A DNA stretch of 64,000 nt, from positions 62,001-126,000 of the forward strand of contig NZ_LNYZ01000008.1 in the NCBI RefSeq assembly GCF_001468065.1, given 5' to 3'. This stretch comes from Legionella steigerwaltii (GTDB lineage: Bacteria; Pseudomonadota; Gammaproteobacteria; Legionellales; Legionellaceae). The first letter of the stretch is position 1, and every line of letters starts with the position of its first letter. A model generated the notes under the pieces. That model had not been told where the DNA came from. It did no database searches and saw only the letters and a list, made by a program, of their open reading frames with translations. Below, in pieces: positions 54,868 through 62,175 of the stretch. The position numbers were made by a program, and so were the translations under genes.

Positions 54868-55158
54868 ATGAGTCAACAAAATTTTGAAAGATGGACTGAG
54901 GTGGCTAAAAAGTTTCAAGAGCCTTTTCAAGCAATCGCTGAATTGAATGTGAAAACTTTACAAGGTATGACTTATCTCAAACCTGAAGAGCTTGCTGGTA
55001 TTAAAAAGCCTGAAGAATTATTAGAAAAACAAATTAACCTAGCGGTTGAAAATGGTCATAAGGCTTTGGATTATATGCAAAAATCTTTTCAAATTCTTGA
55101 GAAAGCGATGTTAGGTTTCGTTCAAGAAGCTAAAAAAGCGACTGAAGTAAAGCATTAA
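54868..55158 (+). CDS. phaP: Phasin (PHA granule surface protein)
   Basis: Phasins coat polyhydroxyalkanoate granules. The 96-residue protein is all helical and amphipathic, with FERWTEVAKKFQEPFQAIAELNVKTLQGMTYLKPEEL (in parts) and a C-terminal helix ALDYMQKSFQILEKAMLGFVQEAKKA, matching the phasin_2 pattern. GTGGAGA lies before the ATG at MSQQNFE; in-frame codons further upstream lie in the operator. A clear terminator follows. PHA synthase is not in the window. Confidence 0.85.
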   Translation: MSQQNFERWTEVAKKFQEPFQAIAELNVKTLQGMTYLKPEELAGIKKPEELLEKQINLAVENGHKALDYMQKSFQILEKAMLGFVQEAKKATEVKH

Positions 55159-55176
55159 TTAAATATCTTATTTGAA

Positions 55177-55212
55177 AGCAGTTGAAGCTATTACGCTTGA
55201 ACTGCTTTTTTT
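55177..55212 (+). terminator. Intrinsic terminator after phasin gene
   Basis: AGCAGTTGAAGC pairs with GCTTGAACTGCT (one mismatch) around TATTAC and runs into seven Ts, 18 bases past the stop. This closes the phaB-phaB-phaR-phaP cluster. The following 210 bases hold no gene. Confidence 0.88.
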
Positions 55213-55422
55213 ATTTCGATCTAATTCTATGAATCTATTGGAAATGCCCCACTAGACCGACTCAATATGCTCTATCAAGAGTGATCCGCATTAACTGCGA
55301 AGAAATTGATTTTCTAAAAAAAGTTATACGTTTTGATTTATTTTTAACCAAATGCGTGATTTTTATAATGATTAAGGAGATTAATCCAAGGAGGTTATGC
55401 CTCGGTTGTAAAATAACTCATA

Positions 55423-56304
55423 TCAATTGAATAGATCATGCAATTCTATATGTCGATTGTACCTGTTGAAATTTTTCCAAGGGTTCTCTTTGTTTGCCAA
55501 ACGTTGAAATATATTGTTTATGTGAAAAGATTGTGGATTTAATGAATTATCGTTGAGTTCTTCCCATTCAAGCGGAGTCGCTATAGGAGCTCCTTTTTTA
55601 GCACGTAAAGAATAAGGGGCAATTGCAGTCATGGCATAATCATTCCGTAAAAAATCGATGAATACTTTATTCCCTCGTTTATCTTTTCTTTGTTCTAAAG
55701 TAGTGATTTGAGGGGTTTGTTGATGCAGTTTTTCTGCTATTTTTTTTGAAATTTTTTTGATTAGATCAAACTTATAGTGCACTTTAATAGGAAGATGGAT
55801 ATGCAGGCCGCGAGAACCTGAGGTTTTGACAAAGGTCGTGATTTCATACTCATCTAGTATCTTTTTTAGAGTGAAAGCGGTTTTACGAATTTTTTCAAAA
55901 TCATTATCTTGGGGATCCAAATCAAAAATAATTTGATCTGGTTTTTCAAGCGCAGACATTGTTGACAACGAAGTATGCAACTCTAGAGTATTTTGCCCAG
56001 CCAGATAAATCAAAGCCTTTTTAGAACGAATGCCGGTCATCTTCATTTCCGAATTATTTTGTACCGTTGGTACCGTAAATTCTTCAATGAACCCTGGAAA
56101 GTAATCAGGGCGATGTTTGTTATAAAAGCCCTCTTCATTAATCCCATTAGGATATCGTTTAAGCGATATCGGTCTATTTTGCACAAAAGGCAGGAGATGG
56201 TCTGCGATTTTATAAAAATATTCTACAACTTCTTTTTTTGAAATTTTGTCATCTGGATAAAGTAATTTATCGGCATGAGGTATATCAACACCTGCAATTT
56301 TCAT
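55423..56304 (-). CDS. Stand-alone LigD-type DNA polymerase/primase domain protein
   Basis: This 293-residue protein is the polymerase part of LigD, the archaeo-eukaryotic primase-like enzyme of bacterial non-homologous end joining. It shows HADKLLYPDDKISKKEVVEYF (in parts, start), the metal-binding DLDP (Asp128 and Asp130), KTSGSRGLHIHLPI with His168, and FIDFLRND (third Asp near 217). The ligase and nuclease domains of long LigD are absent; the family is often stand-alone in bacteria with Ku and separate ligases. No Ku or ATP-dependent ligase is in the window. It is monocistronic on the minus strand. Confidence 0.9.
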   Translation of the reverse strand: MKIAGVDIPHADKLLYPDDKISKKEVVEYFYKIADHLLPFVQNRPISLKRYPNGINEEGFYNKHRPDYFPGFIEEFTVPTVQNNSEMKMTGIRSKKALIYLAGQNTLELHTSLSTMSALEKPDQIIFDLDPQDNDFEKIRKTAFTLKKILDEYEITTFVKTSGSRGLHIHLPIKVHYKFDLIKKISKKIAEKLHQQTPQITTLEQRKDKRGNKVFIDFLRNDYAMTAIAPYSLRAKKGAPIATPLEWEELNDNSLNPQSFHINNIFQRLANKENPWKNFNRYNRHIELHDLFN

Positions 56305-56516
56305 AGTGACTTACTCCAAGATGGTCCTATTCTTTGTTCTTCAATAAATTATCCCTTTACAAAATCAATTGAAATTATGGTTAACAAATAACCTATATAT
56401 AAATTTATTATTCAATTGATTAAATTTCAATAAAATAATCTTGAGGATTGATTGTTTCTTAGTGTGGATAGAAAAAGACTTTTTTAGTTCTCTGCAAGAG
56501 GATACAATGCTTCAAG

Positions 56517-56550
56517 GTTAGAAAAGAAAAAGTTAGAAAAAGTTAGAAAA
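56517..56550. repeat. Short direct repeats GTTAGAAAA before lptF
   Basis: GTTAGAAAA occurs three times (56517, 56532 and 56542) within 34 bases upstream of lptF. The copies could vary in number by slippage and could affect the leader of lptF. No other function is apparent. Confidence 0.6.
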
Positions 56551-56572
56551 GTTATTGAAATAGGGGCATTGG

Positions 56573-57652
56573 GTGATCATTTTTCGTTATTTAGCTAAAG
56601 AAGTGTTCCTTACTTTAATTGCGCTCACCACCATACTCGTATTAATTTTTCTGAGTAATCAACTCATTCAATACCTCAATCGGGCTGCTTCTGGAAATAT
56701 TCCAGGTGTCATTATTATGAAGTTAATGATGCTTGAATTACCTACGTTACTGAGTTTACTTGTTCCATTAGGTTTTTATATTGCCATGTTGCTCGCGTAT
56801 GGCCGTTTGTATGCTGAAAGTGAGATGACTGTATTGCGTGCATGTGGCTATGGCCCAAATCAGTTATTAAAACACAGTTTTATCATGGCGACCGTAGTAG
56901 CCATTATCGTAGCTGTAATCATGATTTGGGGGAGTCCGTTAATTTACATTGAACGAGCCAAGCTGTTGCGAACCACAGGGATAAAAACTTTAGTACAAAC
57001 AATTATGCCTGGACGTTTTCATGCGATAAATGAAGGTCAAGAAGTGTTTTATGTTCAATCCATGAGTCGTGATCATACCAAAGCGGAACAAGTATTTTTG
57101 GCAAAACGAAGCACTGTCAATGATCAAATCCGCTGGGATATATTATGGGCGGATCAAGCCTTTGCAGAAACTGATGCGAAAACGGGGGAGGACTATATCA
57201 TTCTGCAAAAGGGCAAAGAATACCAAGGCATTCCTGGACACGCAGATTATCAAGTCGCGGAATTTGGCCAATATAAAGCACGATTACCACATCCTGTTAT
57301 AGAAATCTCGGAAGATCTACGCACGATGAGTACAGCCAGTTTATTACCTTTTAATAATGAAGATGCTGCCAAGGCAGCTGAATTACAATGGCGTTTATCG
57401 GTACCTATTATGGTATTTACCTTAACTTTAGTCGCTGTTCCTTTGAGTCGTATTAACCCACGTTCAGGGAAATATGCCAAGTTACTCCCTGCAATCATTA
57501 TTTATATCTTATATGCTAATTTATTGTTTATTGCGCGTGATGCAATGGTTTCTGGGAAAATGCCGCAATGGATCGGTTTGTGGTGGATACATCTTATCGT
57601 AGTGGCCTTTGGATTGTTTTTAATTCGGCGTAATCAGGCGAAATTGGCATGA
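56573..57652 (+). CDS. lptF: LPS export permease LptF
   Basis: LptF is one of two permease subunits of the LptB2FG exporter, which pulls lipopolysaccharide out of the inner membrane. The 359-residue protein of the YjgP/YjgQ family has helices at about 12-33, 50-75 and 100-120, a periplasmic beta-jellyroll domain (about 130-265), then three more helices ending near 352. SEMTVLRACGYGPNQLL is the coupling-helix segment. Translation starts at GTG after AGGGGC. It overlaps lptG by 4 bases (ATGA). lptB is elsewhere. Confidence 0.95.
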   Translation: MIIFRYLAKEVFLTLIALTTILVLIFLSNQLIQYLNRAASGNIPGVIIMKLMMLELPTLLSLLVPLGFYIAMLLAYGRLYAESEMTVLRACGYGPNQLLKHSFIMATVVAIIVAVIMIWGSPLIYIERAKLLRTTGIKTLVQTIMPGRFHAINEGQEVFYVQSMSRDHTKAEQVFLAKRSTVNDQIRWDILWADQAFAETDAKTGEDYIILQKGKEYQGIPGHADYQVAEFGQYKARLPHPVIEISEDLRTMSTASLLPFNNEDAAKAAELQWRLSVPIMVFTLTLVAVPLSRINPRSGKYAKLLPAIIIYILYANLLFIARDAMVSGKMPQWIGLWWIHLIVVAFGLFLIRRNQAKLA

Positions 57653-58719
57653 GTATGAAAATATTAGATCGCTACATTGCGAAAACTGTTCTTGGTTCTA
57701 TTGGTTTAGTCACGCTCATGCTCGTAGGATTACAAATTTTTATTTTATTTGTTGATCAAAGAAATGACATAGGTCGAGTGGATTTCGGGATTACACAGGC
57801 TGCTTTTTTTGTCTTGTTACAAATGCCCTACCAAGTCTACTTATTTTTTCCTATGGCAAGCCTTCTTGGCTGCTTGATTGGTCTTGGAATTTTGGCCAAT
57901 CATAGTGAATTGGTGGTTATGAGAGCCTCAGGAATGTCTATAGGACAGATAACTTGGGCAGTTTTAAAAGCATCAATAGTACTTATTGTGTTGGTAACTG
58001 CATTAGGGGAAACGTTAATTCCTTCCTTATCTCATTATGCCAATGATTATAAGACAGCTGCGGTCAGTGGCGGACAAACATTAAGAACTTCAAAGGGATC
58101 TTGGTTGCGTTATGGCAATGATTTTATTTCTGTGGGGTTAATACTCCCTGATAATATTTTAAATAACATTTATCAATTTCGTTTTGATAATCATCATCAT
58201 TTAAAAATGTCTCGTTTTATTAGTGAAGCCCGGTATACCCCCACAGGTTGGGTGGCGTATAATGTACAGCAAACAGATTTTGAAACAGATAAAACCAAAA
58301 CTCAGACTTTTGCTTCTCTTCCCTGGGATGTATCCGTAAAACCAAAAATTTTGACGATTAGCAGTATTGCACCTGATGAAATGACGTTACAGGAACTAAA
58401 TCGTTACATACGAGAACAAAAGCGTAATCATCAAAATGCGGATAATTATCAGTTTGCTTTTTTACAAAGGATTATTCAACCGGTTACGACTATGGTTATG
58501 ATGATCCTCTCCATCCCATTTATTTTTGGTCCTTTGCGTTCAACGACTATGGGGTCAAAACTATTGGTTGGGGCTGCAGTGGGATTTAGTTTTCATATTT
58601 TGAGCCGTTTTTTTGGTCCGCTGAGTACCGTATTTCAATTACCGCCTGAATTAGCTGCTTTAGGTCCGACCTTTATTTTTGCTTTATTAGGTTTGTATTT
58701 GATGAGAAGAGTTAGGTAA
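57649..58719 (+). CDS. lptG: LPS export permease LptG
   Basis: LptG is the second permease subunit of the LPS exporter. The 356-residue protein begins MKILDRYIAKTVLGSIGLVTL two codons after the first ATG. It shows the coupling segment SELVVMRASGMSIGQI (near 84-100), a periplasmic jellyroll domain in the middle, and the family's C-terminal helices GPLRSTTMGSKLLVGAAVGFSFHILSRFFG (in parts). It is translationally coupled to lptF by an ATGA overlap. Confidence 0.95.
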   Translation: MSMKILDRYIAKTVLGSIGLVTLMLVGLQIFILFVDQRNDIGRVDFGITQAAFFVLLQMPYQVYLFFPMASLLGCLIGLGILANHSELVVMRASGMSIGQITWAVLKASIVLIVLVTALGETLIPSLSHYANDYKTAAVSGGQTLRTSKGSWLRYGNDFISVGLILPDNILNNIYQFRFDNHHHLKMSRFISEARYTPTGWVAYNVQQTDFETDKTKTQTFASLPWDVSVKPKILTISSIAPDEMTLQELNRYIREQKRNHQNADNYQFAFLQRIIQPVTTMVMMILSIPFIFGPLRSTTMGSKLLVGAAVGFSFHILSRFFGPLSTVFQLPPELAALGPTFIFALLGLYLMRRVR

Positions 58720-58801
58720 TAAAACTGTTTTGAGGTAGTTTTTCTGTTTCTCTTCTATTTCATGGTAAAATATTAGCCATATAGTATTAAAACCTAATAA
58801 T

Positions 58802-59116
58802 ATGAAAATCCAGTGTAAGTTTTGCCGACAGCGCATGGAACCTACTGTGTGTTGGGAAAAAAGATTAGTCACCACGGACCAAGCGGTTTATTATTGCAGT
58901 TTATGCAAAAAACAATTATTTGTTCTAGGCGGTTTTTTGGATAAACCATTTTGGCAACGCCCTATCTATTTATGGTTTTGTGGCTCGTTTATCGTCGAAC
59001 TGATTGATTATTGGGAAAAAGCGAAAAATCTTTTAAGTGAGCTGCATCTTGGTAAATTAGCTTATTTAGTTTTATCCATAATCTTAACTGTAATTGCTTA
59101 TTTCTTTTTGAAATAA
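58802..59116 (+). CDS. Zinc-ribbon membrane protein of unknown function
   Basis: This 104-residue protein starts with a cysteine knuckle pair, CKFCRQRM and later YYCSLCKKQ (C5-x2-C8 and C33-x2-C36), a likely zinc ribbon. It ends with a hydrophobic helix, LGKLAYLVLSIILTVIAYFFL. A middle aromatic stretch (RPIYLWFCGSFIVELIDYW) may be a second membrane contact. I do not know its family. It follows lptG after 82 bases on the same strand and precedes a family I repeat. Confidence 0.75.
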   Translation: MKIQCKFCRQRMEPTVCWEKRLVTTDQAVYYCSLCKKQLFVLGGFLDKPFWQRPIYLWFCGSFIVELIDYWEKAKNLLSELHLGKLAYLVLSIILTVIAYFFLK

Positions 59117-59124
59117 ATTCGCAT

Positions 59125-59211
59125 GTAGCCTGGGTGCAGCGAAGCGGAACCCGGGATCAAGTGGTTCATATGATAGAAAACCCGGTTTACGCTACGCTAC
59201 ACCCAGGCTAC
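59125..59211. repeat. Family I repeat, four mismatches between arms
   Basis: Arms at 59125-59155 and 59181-59211 pair with four mismatches. The left arm is identical in sequence to that of the copy near 17750 (GTAGCCTGGGTGCAGCGAAG...CCCGGG). It lies between convergent genes and ends 4 bases from the next stop codon. Confidence 0.92.
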
Positions 59212-59215
59212 AGAG

Positions 59216-60391
59216 CTATACCACTTGTCCAGCAGCCCATCCTGATGACCAAGCCCATTGAAAATTATAGCCGCCTAGCCAACCGGTGACGTCTAAGGCT
59301 TCGCCAATAAAATAAAGTCCTGGAATATTTTGGGTTTCCATAGTTTTTGAGGAAATTGCGTGGCAATCCACACCGCCAATGGTTACCTCAGCGGTACGAT
59401 ACCCTTCAGTACCATTAGGTTTTACCTGCCAAGAGTTGAGCTGTGTCGCTACGGACTCCAAATCTCGATTTGAGAGTTCAGCAAGTTTTTTTTCGACAAT
59501 CTCTGGCGCAATGAAGAGTTCAATGACGCGTTTGGGTAAGTGCAAAGACAAGATTGAATTTAATTGTTTTTGAGGTTTTTCGGATCGTGCGGTTTTTAAG
59601 TAGTTCAGAAGATTGATTTCAGGTAATAAATTAATACAAATACTCTCTCCTGCATGCCAATAAGAAGACAATTGCAAAATGGCGGGGCCACTCAAACCGC
59701 GATGAGTGAATAAGGTATTTTCACGAAATTCAATGCGTGCATTTTTAACTAAACTGTCAACACCAATCCCAGAAAGTAGGGCTATTCGTTCCTTTTCCAA
59801 AACGTCCAGAGTAAGAGGAACTAATCCGGCGCGAGTTGGCCATACTTTGATACCAAATTGCTCCGCAACTTTATAAGCAAAAGGACTGGCTCCCATTGTG
59901 GGTATGGATAAACCGCCACTGGCAATAACCAGTGATTCACAATGAAAAATCCCTTTAGTGGTTTGTATTTTAAAGCTTTGTGATTTTTGAATGTTTTCTA
60001 TGCTAGTATTCAATTGGATTGTAACTGTTGCAGCATCACATTCTTTAAGTAACATATCAACAATATCTTTTGATTTATTATTGCAAAATAATTGCCCTAA
60101 GGTTTTTTCATGAAAGGGAATCTTATGTTTTTTTACAAGATCAATAAAATCCCATTGGGTATAGCGAGTTAAAGCGGATTTAAAAAAATGCGGATTATGG
60201 GAGTTATATTTTTCAGGTTCGATGTAATAATTAGTAAAATTACAACGACCACCGCCAGACATTAAAATCTTCTTTCCAACTTTATTGGCATGATCCAGTA
60301 CCAAGACTTTACGGCGACGTTTGCCTGCTTCAATCGCGCACATTAAACCTGCGGCACCTGCACCTATAATAACGACATCAACTGCTTCCAT
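59216..60391 (-). CDS. YhiN/HI0933 family FAD-dependent oxidoreductase
   Basis: This 391-residue flavoprotein has the dinucleotide fold VVIIGAGAAGLMCAIEAGKR (near 6-25) and the family hallmark KVGKKILMSGGGRCNFTN (near 42-59). The C-terminal TIGGVDCHAISSKTMETQ followed by GLYFIGEALDVTGWLGGYNFQWAWSSG (in parts) is typical. The group (also named BaiN-like) is widespread and its substrate is not settled in this lineage. It is monocistronic, convergent with the zinc-ribbon gene. Confidence 0.92.
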   Translation of the reverse strand: MEAVDVVIIGAGAAGLMCAIEAGKRRRKVLVLDHANKVGKKILMSGGGRCNFTNYYIEPEKYNSHNPHFFKSALTRYTQWDFIDLVKKHKIPFHEKTLGQLFCNNKSKDIVDMLLKECDAATVTIQLNTSIENIQKSQSFKIQTTKGIFHCESLVIASGGLSIPTMGASPFAYKVAEQFGIKVWPTRAGLVPLTLDVLEKERIALLSGIGVDSLVKNARIEFRENTLFTHRGLSGPAILQLSSYWHAGESICINLLPEINLLNYLKTARSEKPQKQLNSILSLHLPKRVIELFIAPEIVEKKLAELSNRDLESVATQLNSWQVKPNGTEGYRTAEVTIGGVDCHAISSKTMETQNIPGLYFIGEALDVTGWLGGYNFQWAWSSGWAAGQVV

Positions 60392-60517
60392 AATCGGATT
60401 TGACTTGTATTAAATAATCGGGTCCAAGGGTACCATGCATCAAGGGTAATGCAAAGGGTGATCCTTGATCGGATTGAGATTTTTTTATACGATGATTATT
60501 CACACTTTATAAAATAA

Positions 60518-61708
60518 ATGGATTTTATGTCTTTTTTGACACGACTTTGGGCAATCTTACTAGGAAGTACTGTCTTACCCTTACGTATTCTGGCAAACAA
60601 TGCCCTATATGCAATGGCAGCATTCCTTTTAGGAATTGTACTTGTAATCGATTTTCCTATTAAGGTGGCGATTAATTTTAAAAATATGGGTGTGTCAAGC
60701 GGGACGAATTTTCTGTTATCTACGCTAATTGTTTTTCCGCTGGTGGCGATAATAATTACAGCAGCTCTTGCAGTTGCAACGGCTTATCTCACTTACAATA
60801 CTGTCATTAATGTGCTTGAGTCATTCTGGCTTGGTTTTAAAAATGGTTTATTCTATGGCATGGACGGTTTTTGGAGTGCATTAGATTCACAATCTCTTTT
60901 TGATCCAAGTTTGTATCTAAGTGCTTTTCAAGGGGGAGTGAGTCCAGATCAATTAATTGATGATGTAGATTTTGATGGGTTTCAACGGGTCCCAGCGGAG
61001 TTGCGAGACGTTGAGGTGGTGCACGAGGATTTGGAAGTTCCTGATTTGCAAGATATCCCTCCAAAAATCGCTACCAAGTTATTAAGTGACATTGAATTTA
61101 AAAAAATTGATGAATTAATAAACCTGCTTAGCCTTCCTAAAGAACCTTTACGGCCAGAGATAAAAAGAAAATTAGATGTTTTAAAAACTTTGTATACCCA
61201 ATATAAGGACTTGACGAAAAAATTGGAGGATGTACGTACTGCTTTAGTTGAGGGTGATAAGTCCAAAATTAAGGATGAAATGATCGCTTATAATGAGGTG
61301 GAAACGCCTATTTTGTTGGTTAAGCAATATAAAGACGGAGAAAAATGGCATAATGTTCCCGCTGCCAGTTATGTGACGGATAAAGGGAGTTTATTGCGTT
61401 GGTTAAAACTAAATCCAAAACATACTTTACTTAAAGATTTTCTGAAAACCCCCGACCCTTATAACAAAAAGGAAACCAAATATATTTGGTATGAACTTAC
61501 AAAAGATGATTGTTCTTCCCAAGAATTAGATGAGGCAGCTGTTGAGATGCGTGTTTTGGCTAATACCTTATTGCCTCTATTATCAGAACAACAAAAATTA
61601 GATTTAGAGCCAGGGTCTTCCCCGCAATCATTTTTTGTTCTTGGAGTTCATGATAATTCTGATCTGTCTCACGATAAGGTGAGTGCAATCAATCCTCAAA
61701 TTCTTTAG
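60518..61708 (+). CDS. Membrane-anchored protein of unknown function, effector candidate
   Basis: This 396-residue protein is not recognised. The N-terminal 110 residues contain two or three strong membrane segments (LYAMAAFLLGIVLVIDFPI, then FLLSTLIVFPLVAIIITAALAVATAYL). Residues about 150-260 are acidic and helical, with a coiled-coil-like IKRKLDVLKTLYTQYKDLTK. A compact C-terminal region, TPILLVKQYKDGEKWHNVPA (near 266-285) followed by SLLRWLKLNP and TPDPYNKKETKYIWYEL, has some outline of a U-box fold, but I cannot confirm that. Membrane hairpin plus soluble helical part is common in Legionella effectors. The ATG is the first of two close ones. Confidence 0.65.
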   Translation: MDFMSFLTRLWAILLGSTVLPLRILANNALYAMAAFLLGIVLVIDFPIKVAINFKNMGVSSGTNFLLSTLIVFPLVAIIITAALAVATAYLTYNTVINVLESFWLGFKNGLFYGMDGFWSALDSQSLFDPSLYLSAFQGGVSPDQLIDDVDFDGFQRVPAELRDVEVVHEDLEVPDLQDIPPKIATKLLSDIEFKKIDELINLLSLPKEPLRPEIKRKLDVLKTLYTQYKDLTKKLEDVRTALVEGDKSKIKDEMIAYNEVETPILLVKQYKDGEKWHNVPAASYVTDKGSLLRWLKLNPKHTLLKDFLKTPDPYNKKETKYIWYELTKDDCSSQELDEAAVEMRVLANTLLPLLSEQQKLDLEPGSSPQSFFVLGVHDNSDLSHDKVSAINPQIL

Positions 61709-61829
61709 GGAAATTTATGGTTCAAAAAAAGAGCACATCCGTTTTTTTTCTTTTTTGATTTATAACCCAGAGGTCAATTTAAGCTTATACTGTAAATATG
61801 CAAAAATGATTCAGTTAAGGGTCAACATC

Positions 61830-62102
61830 ATGAATGAACTTGATATTTTACAATTATTTTATGATGAGATGAAAAATCGTGGAATCACTCGGGATCAAGT
61901 ATTTTTAAGTATGGAAGAGGACGCAGCGGCAATGCTTTCTCAAAAATTACAGCAGCCTGTATCAGTGGAAGATGTACAAAAGTTAACTGACATATGCATT
62001 GCCAATGAATGGCTGGAACGGACGACAGCGGATCCTCATTATAAATATTTGTCGTTAACTGAAGCGGGATTACAAATCATTTTAGCAAATCGATACAGTT
62101 AA
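61830..62102 (+). CDS. Small winged-helix-like protein of unknown function
   Basis: This 90-residue protein starts MNELDILQLFYDEMKNRGIT, with AAGGG 9 bases ahead; the frame is open further upstream, but without a start signal. The order of predicted helices and the final YKYLSLTEAGLQIILAN resemble a winged-helix domain with a wing near 78-85. It has no signal peptide. It lies 73 bases before carB on the same strand, in the place carA usually holds, but bears no likeness to CarA. Function is unknown. Confidence 0.7.
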   Translation: MNELDILQLFYDEMKNRGITRDQVFLSMEEDAAAMLSQKLQQPVSVEDVQKLTDICIANEWLERTTADPHYKYLSLTEAGLQIILANRYS

Positions 62103-62175
62103 TTACGCCTCAAGGGTATAAACTTTAAGCAAAAGTAGGTAAAATACGTCAATTTTATTCTTTTTTGTTGTCAAT

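Noticed and set aside
15144-59211. Family I repeats as a CRISPR array
   Set aside because: Copies are dispersed over 44 kb, palindromic throughout, with no regular spacing and no cas genes.
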